NCBI RefSeq assembly: GCF_010858045.1
Contig: NZ_JAAGVC010000008.1
Coordinates: 124,001 to 188,000, forward strand
Direction of reading: 5' to 3'
DNA from: Nocardia cyriacigeorgica
Lineage (GTDB): Bacteria; Actinomycetota; Actinomycetes; Mycobacteriales; Mycobacteriaceae
Length of the DNA stretch: 64,000 nt
In this document: positions 8,927-17,840 of the stretch, one piece after another
Position numbering within the stretch: the first letter of the stretch is position 1
Layout of the letters: every line of letters starts with the position of its first letter
The notes under the pieces: model-generated
Seen by the model: only the letters and a program-made list of their open reading frames with translations
Databases searched by the model: none
Told to the model about the DNA's origin: nothing
Position numbers and translations under genes: made by a program

Positions 8927-9610
8927 ATGCCGATCTCCACGCCCCGCCGCCGCGGCCGACCGGTCCGCCTGGAGCGCGAGGCGGTCGTCGCCGCCACCGG
9001 CGACATGCTCGCCACCGACGGTGCCGACGCGTTCAGCATGCGGCGCCTCGCCGCGCGACTCGGCGTCAGCACGGCGGCGATCTACCATCACTTTCCCACC
9101 AAGAGCGCCCTGTTCTTCGCCGTTCTCGATGCCCGCGCCGACGACCTGCAGCGCCCGGACCTCCCCACGGACCCCCGGGGCCGGCTGGTGGCGATCGTCC
9201 TCTACCTCATCGAGACCCTGCACGAATTGCCCTGGGTGGTCGACATTCTCGTCACCGGCGAGACCTACGGCCGGGCGGCGATGTGGATCCTCGACGAGTT
9301 CGTCGGCTGCGCAAGGACGCTCGGCGCCACCGATGAGCAAGCGGTCTACCTGTATTCGGTGCTCTGGCGCTTCACCCTCGGTGAACTCGCCGCCCGCCGG
9401 GCAGCCGACGACCGCGCCGCCGCGACCCGCCGCGGCCAAGCGCCTCCGCACTGGACCGAGTCCGCCGCCACCGACCTACTCGACGACTACCCCACCGCCG
9501 TCGGTGTCCTGCCGCAATGGACGACCGCGGTGGCGCGCTACGACGTCCGCAAGGCCGTCAGCGACGTCGTCGACGGTCTCGTCGCGAATCTCGCATCGGC
9601 CGACGACTGA
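8927..9610 (+). CDS. TetR family transcriptional regulator
   Basis: A 227-residue regulator with an N-terminal helix-turn-helix (RLAARLGVSTAAIYHHFPTK, residues about 42-61) preceded by a basic RRRGRP tail, and a larger alpha-helical ligand domain. It is transcribed divergently from the ABC transporter pair, with 215 bp between the starts, so autoregulation and control of the transporter operon are plausible. The same intergenic region carries the Fur/Zur-like box, suggesting a double input of metal and ligand. The effector is unknown; a cluster metabolite is a reasonable guess. Confidence 0.85.
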   Translation: MPISTPRRRGRPVRLEREAVVAATGDMLATDGADAFSMRRLAARLGVSTAAIYHHFPTKSALFFAVLDARADDLQRPDLPTDPRGRLVAIVLYLIETLHELPWVVDILVTGETYGRAAMWILDEFVGCARTLGATDEQAVYLYSVLWRFTLGELAARRAADDRAAATRRGQAPPHWTESAATDLLDDYPTAVGVLPQWTTAVARYDVRKAVSDVVDGLVANLASADD

Positions 9611-9831
9611 CCGCGCCGTTCATTCGGCCGTCGCCCAACCGCTCACTCGACAGATCAGCCGACAGGCCCAGCGCGGACGGCACCGCTCGAGAACACACCA
9701 GAACACCGTCATCGCCACTGTCGACCAGCGACACACCGCGCAAGGTAGCCGTGATCGCCGCGCTCGCCGATAGCGTGAACGTCGGCGCCGGCCGAGCGCG
9801 GCCGGACACCCCTTTCGTCCGGGAGGTACGT

Positions 9832-11148
9832 GTGTCGGTGGTGCTTCGAGGTATCGGATGGATCGTCCTGTACGTCGCGGTCGCGGTGGTGCCACTGGCG
9901 TTCGCCGTTGCCGGTCCGGTGGAAGGCGGCCGGGGCTTTTGGGTAGAGTTCTCGGTCGCGCTGGGGTTCGTCGGCATGTCCATGCTGGGGTTACAGTTCG
10001 CACTCGTCGCACGCTTCCGTGCTGTGGCAGCGCCCTTCGGCGAGGACGCGCTCGTGCAGTTCCATCGCCAGATCTCTTATGTGGCACTGGCTTTCATTCT
10101 CGCTCATCCAGTCCTGCTACAGGCGGGCGGCGTCGACATCGTGGCTCTGTTGAATCTCGCCGAGGCGCCGTGGCGGGCGCGCTGCGCGATCGCATCGACG
10201 GTGCTGCTGCTGATCGTGATCGCGACCTCGGTGTGGCGGCAGCGGCTGCGCATTCGCTACGAGGTGTGGCAGCTGATCCACGGTGGTCTCTCGGTCGCGG
10301 TGGTGGCGCTGGCACTGGCGCACATGCTGCTCGTCGGCTACTACCTCGACGCGACGTGGAAGGTGTGGCTGTGGATCGTGATGACGGTGGCGCTGGTGGG
10401 GCTGCTCGTATGGGTGCGCGTCCTCGCGCCGCTGCGACGGCTGCGCAGGCCGTGGCGTGTGGCGAAGGTGACCGCCGAACGCGGCGACGCCCACACGCTC
10501 ACGCTCGTTCCGGACGGTCACCACGGATTTCCCTTCGCACCCGGGCAGTTCGGCTGGTTGACGGTCGACCGGTCCCCCTTCGCGGTGACCGCCCACCCGT
10601 TCTCGTTTTCCTCCAGTGCGGAGGACACCGGCCAGATCACGATCACCATCAAGGCACTCGGCGATTTCACCGCCACCGTCGGCGACATCACCCCCGGCAC
10701 CAGGGCCTTCCTCGACGGACCGCACGGCGTGTTCACCCCCGACCGCCACGAAGGCCCCGGCTTCGTCCTCATCGCGGGCGGCGTCGGCATCACCCCCGCG
10801 ATGTCGATCCTGCGCACCATGGCCGACCGCGGAGATCGGCGCCCGTTCCTGCTGTTGTACGCGGTCCGAAACCTCGCCGAACAAACCTTCGACGAGGAGA
10901 TCGCCGGCTTGACCGCGCTCCTCGACCTCACCACCGTCCTCGTGCCCCAGAACCCGCCGCCGGACTGGGACGGCGAGAGCGGCTTCATCGACCGGGCGCT
11001 GCTGCAGCGACACCTACCCGCCCGGTACCGGCACCACCAATACTTCATCTGCGGCCCGGCGCCCATGGTCACCGCGATCGAGGACGCACTCGCCGCCGCC
11101 GATGTCCCCGCCGACCGCGTTCACACCGAACGCTTCACCTTCGTCTGA
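9832..11148 (+). CDS. ferric reductase-like transmembrane flavoprotein (FRE/NOX type)
   Basis: A 438-residue membrane flavocytochrome. The start is the GTG at 9832, 5 nt after GGGAGG. The N-terminal half has about six helices with two histidine pairs, each H-X13-H (starting FHRQ and QLIH), the expected ligands of two stacked b-haems. The C-terminal half is an FAD/NAD(P)H module with HPFSFSS (FAD), GGVGITPAMSIL (nicotinamide nucleotide loop) and FICGPAPM. Such proteins pass electrons from cytosolic NAD(P)H across the membrane to Fe(III), Cu(II) or O2. Next to metallophore-type transporters, extracellular metal reduction is plausible. A 29-residue membrane peptide follows 14 bp later. Confidence 0.88.
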   Translation: MSVVLRGIGWIVLYVAVAVVPLAFAVAGPVEGGRGFWVEFSVALGFVGMSMLGLQFALVARFRAVAAPFGEDALVQFHRQISYVALAFILAHPVLLQAGGVDIVALLNLAEAPWRARCAIASTVLLLIVIATSVWRQRLRIRYEVWQLIHGGLSVAVVALALAHMLLVGYYLDATWKVWLWIVMTVALVGLLVWVRVLAPLRRLRRPWRVAKVTAERGDAHTLTLVPDGHHGFPFAPGQFGWLTVDRSPFAVTAHPFSFSSSAEDTGQITITIKALGDFTATVGDITPGTRAFLDGPHGVFTPDRHEGPGFVLIAGGVGITPAMSILRTMADRGDRRPFLLLYAVRNLAEQTFDEEIAGLTALLDLTTVLVPQNPPPDWDGESGFIDRALLQRHLPARYRHHQYFICGPAPMVTAIEDALAAADVPADRVHTERFTFV

Positions 11149-11162
11149 TCCCGGAGACACGC

Positions 11163-11252
11163 ATGCGTCACACCTACACCACCCGCGCGGTCTGGATCAT
11201 CGCACTCATCCTGCTCGCCGCCTGCGCCCTCTTCGCCCTCGGTTCGGCCTGA
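11163..11252 (+). CDS. 29-residue single-span membrane peptide
   Basis: A tiny reading frame, ATG at 11163, with GGAG 6 nt upstream, begins 14 bp after the reductase stop. It has a short basic/polar N-terminus (MRHTYTTR) and one hydrophobic segment (VWIIALILLAACALFAL), typical of a small transmembrane subunit. Position and ribosome site support translation with the reductase, perhaps as an accessory or stabilising subunit. I know no family for it. Chance hydrophobicity cannot be excluded at this length. Confidence 0.45.
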   Translation: MRHTYTTRAVWIIALILLAACALFALGSA

Positions 11253-11479
11253 ATCGGCGCACCACTTCCATAGGTCAGCGATCTGCCCGGACAGGTCGGT
11301 GATCCAGGGTGCGCTGGTTCAAGCCCTGACGCCGGTGCACTCGTCGCTATCGCCCGCAGCGATATCCGTGTCCCGGCAGAGCGCGGCTGCCGGGTGGTCG
11401 CACCCGAGCCGTCGCGGTATGCGCATCGGCTAGGAACGAAGCAGCCCGCAAAGCCCCAGCGGGCGGAACGGTTGAGTGG

Positions 11480-11941
11480 TCACACATCCGCCTTCGCGAG
11501 CGACAGCAGTAACTCGATCGCGTACTGCACCGACTGGTCGAGAACCGCTGCCGGGTCTCCGTCGTATTGCCGATGACTCGCTCGGGACTCGGTGCGCGAG
11601 ACCACGCAGAACCACACCGACCCGGCGGGCTCCCCGTCTTCTGGACCGGGGCCACCGACCCCCGTGGTCGCGACCGCGATATCGGCATCCATCAGTGATC
11701 GCACGCCCTCGGCCATCGCCCGCGCCGCGGTCTCGGATACCACCGGCACCTCCGGAACATCCAGCACTCGCCGCTTGACCTCGCTGGAGTAGGCCACGAT
11801 TCCGCCGCGGAACCACGCCGCCGAATCCGGCGCGGCACCGAGGGCCGCGGCGAGATTGCCCGCCGTCAACGACTCGGCGACAGCGACCGTCAAGCCACGG
11901 CGATCGACGAGATCAGCAAGCTCCTTCGCGGCTTCGACCAT
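11480..11941 (-). CDS. cinA: CinA C-terminal domain protein (nicotinamide-nucleotide amidase type)
   Basis: A 153-residue protein equal to the stand-alone CinA C-terminal (PncC) family, usually about 160 residues. Landmarks are VAVAESLTAGNLAAAL near the N-terminus, the GGIVAYSSEVKRRVL block, ATTGVGGPGPEDGEPAGSVW, and the QYDGD stretch. PncC enzymes deamidate nicotinamide mononucleotide in NAD recycling. The start is the ATG at 11941, 3 nt after GGGAG. No functional link with its neighbours is evident. Its last third is duplicated as a decayed fragment at 27076-27172. Confidence 0.85.
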   Translation of the reverse strand: MVEAAKELADLVDRRGLTVAVAESLTAGNLAAALGAAPDSAAWFRGGIVAYSSEVKRRVLDVPEVPVVSETAARAMAEGVRSLMDADIAVATTGVGGPGPEDGEPAGSVWFCVVSRTESRASHRQYDGDPAAVLDQSVQYAIELLLSLAKADV

Positions 11942-12436
11942 TGTCTCCCTCGCCCTTCGCGCTTCGCCCGGCCTCGCTCCCCATCGCAGCCCGGAGCCCT
12001 CGCGCATGCGCATGGCTCATCGTTCTGCGCTGAGGTGCAGGAACCCTTCAACTCCCGACAGGCTACTAGCAGCCATCGCCGGGACGGTGTCAGGACGCCC
12101 GGCGTGTGGGTGTTCAGGGGCGCATCCGGAGGGCAGGCCGCATTCAACGTGCTACCCCGTCTGGCCACCGGTGCGATCGACGTCGTCACCGAAGCTCTGC
12201 ACGCCACACCCGAAGCGCTGATGGGGCGCCTCGGGTAGCGAAGTAGAGAAACCTCCAGGCGAGCCATCACGAATCACGCGATGCGGCCGTGATCGGCATC
12301 GATGATCCCGACGTCGGAACGATTGCGTGCCTTTCTCGTTGCCGGCCCGCACGCAACCGCCGACGGGCGCACGGCGCGCGAGCGAGGACGTCGGCAAGTA
12401 GATCTACGTGCCTGTCGGTCCACGCCTTTGCTGTCG
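11942..12436. other. 495-bp stretch without a supportable gene
   Basis: Several short frames cross this stretch on both strands, but none has a convincing ribosome site, codon bias or recognisable motif. It separates two minus-strand genes. It may hold decayed coding sequence: a plus-strand frame ending at 12238 has protein-like composition at its C-terminus but no family I know. Confidence 0.4.
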
Positions 12437-13333
12437 TCAAGCCGATCCCGAGCCTTTCGGCGCGGGGTTGATCGTGTCGCCGTCCCAGCTCAGGTCGGAT
12501 TCCTCGGTGACCTCGAAGGTCTCGAAACGTTCGTCGGCCAGCACCGCGTCGACCAGGGTGCGTGAGCCGGCGACGATCGTGGAGTCGAAGTCGATTTCGC
12601 TGGCCACGACCCATGCCTGATCGGCGGGCCAGAGCAGCTGGGGCGTCACGCCGGGGAAGTCGGTCGTCCATCCGAGGCCGGCGGCATACACCCAGTCGGG
12701 GTCGGCGAGTTCGGTGAGACCGGTGTCGAACAGCATGTAGTCGCGCCCGGGCCACGGCAGGAACGGTCCGGCGTCGAACGCTCGTCTGACCTGCGGCGAG
12801 ACCGAGGCTGCCAGTTCGGCCTCGATGCGCGCTCGCTCCCGGGCAAGAGTGTTCGGATCGCCATCGGTGGACGCGATGCACACCACACCCGTTGATGTGT
12901 TCAGCTCGCCGAATCCATGCCACACGGCGGCCGTCACCTGGTCCGGCGTCTCGGTGGTCGCGCGAAGGTGATCGGTGAGCGCGGCCAGCAAGCGCGGATC
13001 GAACCAGCCCTCGTCGGACTGGCCGACCTCCCAGCCGTCGTCGAACGTCATCGCGGCCTGATTCTCACCGTCGGTGAGGTGACGCCACTGCACCAGCGGA
13101 TGCATCACTCTGCCATTGCGCGCCGCGACCTCGGCCCACGGCCACATCGCCTCCTCGACGACCGCGGATCCGCCCCACTCGTCGGTGACCTCGGCGTCGC
13201 GGCGGACCGCCTCCACCGGGTGCAGGATCCGCGCGTATGCCTCGAAGCCGATCCCGGCGACACTGCCGACCCCGTGCTCGCCGGCGCGCGCCAGCAGCCA
13301 CGCGCCACGCTCGACGTCCGTTGTGAATTCCAC
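12437..13333 (-). CDS. conserved hypothetical protein
   Basis: A 298-residue frame with strong GC3 bias, starting at the GTG at 13333 (VEFTTDVERGAWLLARAG). It looks cytosolic and acidic, rich in tryptophan and aspartate, without signal peptide, membrane segment or known catalytic motif. Blocks such as GIGFEAYARILHPVEA and LLWPADQAWVVASEIDFDST suggest a conserved actinobacterial family of unknown function. The frame is open 68 codons further upstream, but that part is basic and of poor composition, so the GTG is preferred. I cannot assign a role. Confidence 0.7.
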   Translation of the reverse strand: MEFTTDVERGAWLLARAGEHGVGSVAGIGFEAYARILHPVEAVRRDAEVTDEWGGSAVVEEAMWPWAEVAARNGRVMHPLVQWRHLTDGENQAAMTFDDGWEVGQSDEGWFDPRLLAALTDHLRATTETPDQVTAAVWHGFGELNTSTGVVCIASTDGDPNTLARERARIEAELAASVSPQVRRAFDAGPFLPWPGRDYMLFDTGLTELADPDWVYAAGLGWTTDFPGVTPQLLWPADQAWVVASEIDFDSTIVAGSRTLVDAVLADERFETFEVTEESDLSWDGDTINPAPKGSGSA

Positions 13334-13624
13334 TCGGCCAGCGTAGTGATCCACATCCTTCGGGCAGCCCTGTCTCCGTCGTCGGGCCGGTGGGTGGATC
13401 GCCCGCTCCTGCCGCACGCCACGCCCTACCGGTTCGGGCCAGGCCGGACGTGGCAGGCCTATCGAGATGCGCGGCGAGGACCGGCGAGGCGGCGTTGCAG
13501 GTTCGGCGATAGTTCCCGGAACCGTTACCGCGACCACGATTCGGCGTCAGCGCGTCGGTGTATCCGGTAGTGGGTGCGTCCCGTGCCGGATCGACCCGCG
13601 TAGCGCGAAGAAGGAGCCGCCCCG

Positions 13625-15460
13625 ATGTCCGCGAAGCTCACCACCTCCCCCAGCTCCGGCGACGACCTGCCGGCGGCGTTGCGTTGTTTCATCCGTGCCC
13701 GAGGTGCGGGCTACCTCGACGATCCCAATATCACGTCCATCGGCGTCGGCTACAAGATCACCGATGGCGCGGCGACGGATGTGTTGTCGGTGCAGTTCAC
13801 CGTCGGCAAGAAGGTGGGCCCCGAGCAGTTGGAAGCGCTGGGCACCAGCATGATTCCGGAAGCGATCGACGTCGATGGTGTCGCGGTGCCCACCGATGTG
13901 CTCGAACGCCGGTACGAGCCGTCGTTCCGCATCGTGGCCGAGGCCGAGCCGCCGCAGACCAAGGTGCGCAGGGATCCAGTGGTGCCCGGTATCAGTGTCG
14001 CCAATATCAACGGGACCGCGGGCACCCTCGGGTGCATCGGCTACGACGCCGCCGACGGCATACCGCTGGTGTTGAGTAATTGGCACGTCCTGCACGGACC
14101 CGGCGCAGCGATCGGTGACATCGTCGTCCAGCCCGGCCCGCACGACGACAACCGCACCGACCGCAACCGGCTCGGTGTGCTGCGGCGCTCGCACCTCGGG
14201 ATCGCCGGCGATTGCGCGGTCGCCACCATCGAGGATCGCCGGTTCGAGACCGCGATCCTCGGACTCGATCTCACGCCGACCGACATCGGCGATCCCGAGC
14301 TCGGAGACACGGTGGTCAAGAGCGGGCGCACCACCGCCATCACCCATGGTGTGGTGCGGCGCGTCGACGTCATCGTCAAGATCGGCTACGGCGATGCCGG
14401 CGAGCACCGAATCGGCTGCTTCGAGATCGGGCCCGACCCGGCGCATCCGGCCGCCGATGGGGAGATCAGTCGCGGCGGCGACTCCGGCGCGGTGTGGATG
14501 GCCACCACCGGCACCGCGCCCACCACCGTGATGGTCGGTCTGCACTTCGGCGGCGAAACCGACTCCAGCCCGGACGAGCACGCTCTGGCCTGCCTGCCAC
14601 GCTCGGTGTTCGAGAAGCTCGGAATCACCCTCACACCACCGTCGGCGACGCAAACCGTCGCTGCCACCGGCTTCGATGTGGACTTCCTCGGCACCCGCGT
14701 CGACCTACCCGAACTCGATCCCGCCCTCGTCGACGACACCGTCACCCTCGACGGCTCACCGGTTCTCACCTACACCCATTTCTCGCTGGCGTTGAGCAAG
14801 TCGCGGCGGTTCGCGCGCTGGGTCGCCTGGAATATCGATGGCAGTGATGTCAAACGTCTCGGCCGCAACGGAATCGATTTCACCCTCGATCCTCGGATCC
14901 CGGCCGAATTTCAAGCCGGCAACGAGCTCTACCGCGACAACCGCATCGATCGCGGGCACATCGCCCGCCGCGCCGACCTACTGTGGGGTCCGCGCCCCGA
15001 GGCCGAACAAGCCAACCGCGACTCGTTCTACTACACCAACATCACCCCACACATGGACGACTTCAACCAGTCGGGCCGCAACGGCATCTGGGGGCAACTC
15101 GAAGACGCCGTCTTCGCCGATGTCGACCTCGACAACCTCCGCGTCACCATCATCGCCGGCCCGATCTTCCACGACGACGACCGCAGCTACCGCGGCTTCC
15201 GTATCCCCCGCGAGTTCTTCAAAATCATCACCTACATCACCAACGGCCGACTACACAGCCGCGCGTTCCTTCTCACCCAGAACCTCGACCAACTCGAAGC
15301 ACTCGACCTCGACGAATTCCGCACCTACCAAGTCACCGTCACCGAGATCGAGAAACGCACACAACTCACCTTCCCCGAAACGATCCGAACCAGCGACTCC
15401 ACTACCGAAACCACCACACAACCAACACCACTCGACACCGTCGAGGGCATCCGCTGGTAG
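13625..15460 (+). CDS. trypsin-like serine protease fused to DNA/RNA non-specific endonuclease
   Basis: A 611-residue two-domain protein with AAGGAG 8 nt before the ATG. Residues about 130-335 form a chymotrypsin-fold protease with triad candidates His154 (SNWHVLHG), Asp196 (AGDCAVA) and Ser287 (GGDSGAV). Residues about 380-600 form a NucA/Serratia-type nuclease with DRGH (442-445) carrying the catalytic histidine and a YYTNITPHMDDFNQ block that supplies the Mg-binding asparagine. There is no signal peptide, so the protein appears cytosolic. A nuclease kept next to a protease domain recalls conflict or cell-suicide effectors, where proteolysis might release the nuclease; this role is inference. 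It stands alone, with no evident partner or immunity gene. Confidence 0.85.
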   Translation: MSAKLTTSPSSGDDLPAALRCFIRARGAGYLDDPNITSIGVGYKITDGAATDVLSVQFTVGKKVGPEQLEALGTSMIPEAIDVDGVAVPTDVLERRYEPSFRIVAEAEPPQTKVRRDPVVPGISVANINGTAGTLGCIGYDAADGIPLVLSNWHVLHGPGAAIGDIVVQPGPHDDNRTDRNRLGVLRRSHLGIAGDCAVATIEDRRFETAILGLDLTPTDIGDPELGDTVVKSGRTTAITHGVVRRVDVIVKIGYGDAGEHRIGCFEIGPDPAHPAADGEISRGGDSGAVWMATTGTAPTTVMVGLHFGGETDSSPDEHALACLPRSVFEKLGITLTPPSATQTVAATGFDVDFLGTRVDLPELDPALVDDTVTLDGSPVLTYTHFSLALSKSRRFARWVAWNIDGSDVKRLGRNGIDFTLDPRIPAEFQAGNELYRDNRIDRGHIARRADLLWGPRPEAEQANRDSFYYTNITPHMDDFNQSGRNGIWGQLEDAVFADVDLDNLRVTIIAGPIFHDDDRSYRGFRIPREFFKIITYITNGRLHSRAFLLTQNLDQLEALDLDEFRTYQVTVTEIEKRTQLTFPETIRTSDSTTETTTQPTPLDTVEGIRW

Positions 15461-15545
15461 CCGCCGAGCCGATTCCGGATCGATTCGGTCTGGCGCGCGG
15501 CGAACGACTCGGGCGTGCGGCGCCCATCGCCCAGAGAGGGTTCGA

Positions 15546-15932
15546 CAGTTGGGGGTCACGATGGTCACGGCCGCGGTGGACAGCAGGAACCCGAAAGGTG
15601 TGCCCAGTTGCATGATTCCGGCCCAGCGCCCGCGGTTGCCCGCGTCGGCGTGCTCGACGACCATGAGCGCCGCGCCACCCCACTCCCCTCCCACCACGAT
15701 TCCCTGCACGATCCGCAGCAGCACCAGCCCGATTGGCGCAGCAACACCGATCGCGTGATACGTCGGTAGCAGGCCGATCGCCGCGCTGGACAGGCCCATC
15801 ATGACCATGGTGATCATCAGCATCGATCTGCGGCCGAGCCGGTCACCGAAATGCCCGAATGTCTCCCCGCCGAGCGGACGAGCGATATAGCCGGTCGCGA
15901 GGGTGCCGGAGGAAGCGATTGTGCTGAGCGCC
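15546..15932 (-). pseudogene. remnant of MHS-family MFS transporter
   Basis: About 129 codons on the minus strand match the middle of a metabolite:H+ symporter (shikimate/proline-betaine permease type): ATGYIARPLGG, GHFGDRLGRR and QGIVVGGEWGGAALMV are the family signatures of helices 2-4. The usual protein is about 430-450 residues. Here roughly 60 N-terminal residues and everything after about residue 190 are missing, and both flanks run into unrelated sequence. It is a gene fragment, not a functional transporter. Confidence 0.75.
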
Positions 15933-16096
15933 GATCTCGATACTGCCGCGGCCACGCGGACGCTCGGCAAGGCTGCAACGCAGGCGCACAATGGGCAAGG
16001 CTGAGGCCCGCTCAGCGGAATGCGCGCCCGGCACGCACTTCCCGCCCACCGGGAGCAGGGCTCGCGCTGAACTCGGGGGGTCAGTGAGATGGGCGT

Positions 16097-16200
16097 ATGC
16101 CCCATCCAGCGATCGCGACGCCCGGTCGGTTGCTGAACGGCCGGCGCGCAGTGGTCACCGGTGGTGCCGGCGGGATCGGCACGGCTATCGCGGTATCGCC
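16097..16200 (+). pseudogene. N-terminal fragment of a short-chain dehydrogenase
   Basis: From the ATG at 16097 the frame encodes RLLNGRRAVVTGGAGGIG, the first beta strand and glycine loop of an SDR Rossmann fold. After about 34 codons the similarity stops and the sequence becomes unrelated. The rest of the enzyme (about 220 residues with the YxxxK motif) is absent. With the MFS remnant just upstream it marks a deletion or rearrangement scar. Confidence 0.55.
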
Positions 16201-16304
16201 GGCCACTCGTCGACGGCGGCACGCCTGGCAGCGGCGGGTGGGTACCGCGTGCCTCGGGTGGCTGGACGAACCGTCCCCGCGACCCGTGACCGAGGAGGCC
16301 CGCC

Positions 16305-16769
16305 GTGATCACCGCTGAGGACCGTGCCGAGCTGTCCGATCTCGTCCACCGGTACGCGAGTTGTGCCGACCGCAGGGAACTGGGCGAGCTCGCCCACTTG
16401 TTCACCGAAGACGCGGTGCTCGCCGTGCCGGATCCACCGCGCACCATGCGCCCGACGCATGAAGCGCGCGGCCGCGCCGCGATCATCGAGACCTGCCGCA
16501 CGCTCGAACGCACCCACGCCACCCTGCATGCCATCGTGGGCAACGTTTTCGACATGGCCGCGGCGCCCGACACGGCGACCGGCGACGTCGCGTGCATCGC
16601 GCACCATCTCACCGGCAAGCCCGGCAATGCCGTCGATGTCGTGTGGCATCTGCGCTACCGAGACCGCTATCGGCGCGTCGACGGACGCTGGTTGATCGCG
16701 CGCCGGGTCCTGCACCTGGGATGGACGGAGCGGCGACCGGTTCTCGCACTGGGTGATCTCGACTCCTGA
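16305..16769 (+). CDS. SnoaL-like (NTF2-fold) protein
   Basis: A 154-residue NTF2-fold protein of the SnoaL_4 type: an N-terminal helix pair (EDRAELSDLVHRYASCADRR), the LAHLFTEDAVLAVP strand entry, ARGRAAIIETCRTL and a C-terminal GRWLIARRVL strand. The start is GTG, preceded by GGAGG. Members are cyclases, isomerases, dehydratases or ring-hydroxylating dioxygenase beta-like proteins acting on small hydrophobic substrates. Its stop is 10 bp before the next gene's ATG, so it is probably co-expressed with that epimerase-type protein. The reaction is not predictable. Confidence 0.75.
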   Translation: MITAEDRAELSDLVHRYASCADRRELGELAHLFTEDAVLAVPDPPRTMRPTHEARGRAAIIETCRTLERTHATLHAIVGNVFDMAAAPDTATGDVACIAHHLTGKPGNAVDVVWHLRYRDRYRRVDGRWLIARRVLHLGWTERRPVLALGDLDS

Positions 16770-16779
16770 AAGGGTTTTC

Positions 16780-17697
16780 ATGAAGATTCTGATCGTCGGC
16801 GGCACCGGCATGATCGGCGCGCACGCAGCTCTACATCTGCGCGAGCACGGCAACGAGGTCACGGTGGCGGCACGCAATCGGCTGGACAGCCGTTCCCCTG
16901 TCCACGATTTCCCCGTGCTCATCGGCGATTACACCGAGCAGACCTTCACCGCGACCCAGCTCGCGGCGTTCGACGCCATCGTTTTCGCCGCCGGCCAGGA
17001 CTTCCGCCATATGGGTCGCGGAGCCGACGAATCACAGTTCTGGCAGAAGACGCAATCCGAGGGTGTCCCGCGATTCGCGGCGCTGGCCAAAGCGGCCGGC
17101 GTGCACCGTTTCGTCCAGATCGGCAGCTACTACCATCATGTGCGGCCCGACCTCGCCGACGCGCTGCCCTACGTCGCGGCCCGCCGAGCCGCCGACGAGG
17201 GCGCAAGGGCACTCGCCGATGAGTCCTTCAACGTCTCGACGCTCAACCCTCCGAACATCCTCGGCGCCATCAGCGGCCGCTCCGCCAAGCGCTATCGCAA
17301 GCTGTTCTCCTGGGCGGCAGGCACCGAACCACAGATCCCTGATTTCGCACCACCCGGTGGCACGAACTACATGTCCGCTCGATCGCTCGCCCAGGCGATT
17401 CGGGGTGCGTTACAACATGCCGAACCGGGAAGGGCTTATCTGATCGGCGACGAGAACCTCACCTTCCGGGAGTACTTCCAGATGCTCGTCGACGCCGCGG
17501 GCGGTAGCCGGGTGATCGATGAGCGCGATGACGAGCATCCACTCCTGCCCGACGGATTCATTGTCCAAGGCCGCGGGAATGTGATCAGCTACCAGCCGGA
17601 CCCGACCGAGACCGAGCTGCTCGGCTACGACCGCAATGACTGTTCGCGAGCGATCGAGCAAATGTACGAAACGGTCCGGGCAGAACCGGCTGTGTGA
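16780..17697 (+). CDS. NAD-dependent epimerase/dehydratase family protein
   Basis: A 305-residue extended SDR with the glycine motif GGTGMIG (residues 7-13) at the extreme N-terminus. The ATG at 16780 follows GAAAGG and keeps that motif at its usual distance from the start; an upstream start at 16753 would overlap the preceding gene. A Tyr-rich QIGSYYHHVRP segment lies where the active-site tyrosine is expected, but the classical YxxxK is not clear, so it may be an atypical reductase or NmrA-like protein. It forms a likely two-gene operon with the SnoaL-like protein. Confidence 0.8.
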   Translation: MKILIVGGTGMIGAHAALHLREHGNEVTVAARNRLDSRSPVHDFPVLIGDYTEQTFTATQLAAFDAIVFAAGQDFRHMGRGADESQFWQKTQSEGVPRFAALAKAAGVHRFVQIGSYYHHVRPDLADALPYVAARRAADEGARALADESFNVSTLNPPNILGAISGRSAKRYRKLFSWAAGTEPQIPDFAPPGGTNYMSARSLAQAIRGALQHAEPGRAYLIGDENLTFREYFQMLVDAAGGSRVIDERDDEHPLLPDGFIVQGRGNVISYQPDPTETELLGYDRNDCSRAIEQMYETVRAEPAV

Positions 17698-17840
17698 TCC
17701 CTCATCGAGCGACGCCAACAGACGTGCTCAACGAGCGGCAGCGCGCGGACAGGCCGTCGACCATCCATGCCCCTGAGCTGAGCCGGATCCGACCGATAAC
17801 GGCCGGGCGGCGTTACCCCAGCCGAGCGGCGCGGTGCAGG

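Noticed and set aside
8712-11252. IdeR/DmdR iron box
   Set aside because: No TTAGGTTAGSCTAACCTAA-like element was found by eye; the only metal-regulator-like site is of the Fur/Zur type.
12035-12238. 67-codon plus-strand frame
   Set aside because: No ribosome site and no recognisable family; the composition of the first half is poor. Left as unsupported.
13625-15460. Secreted nuclease
   Set aside because: The N-terminus (MSAKLTTSPSSGDDLPAALR) has no hydrophobic signal segment, so export by Sec or Tat is not supported.
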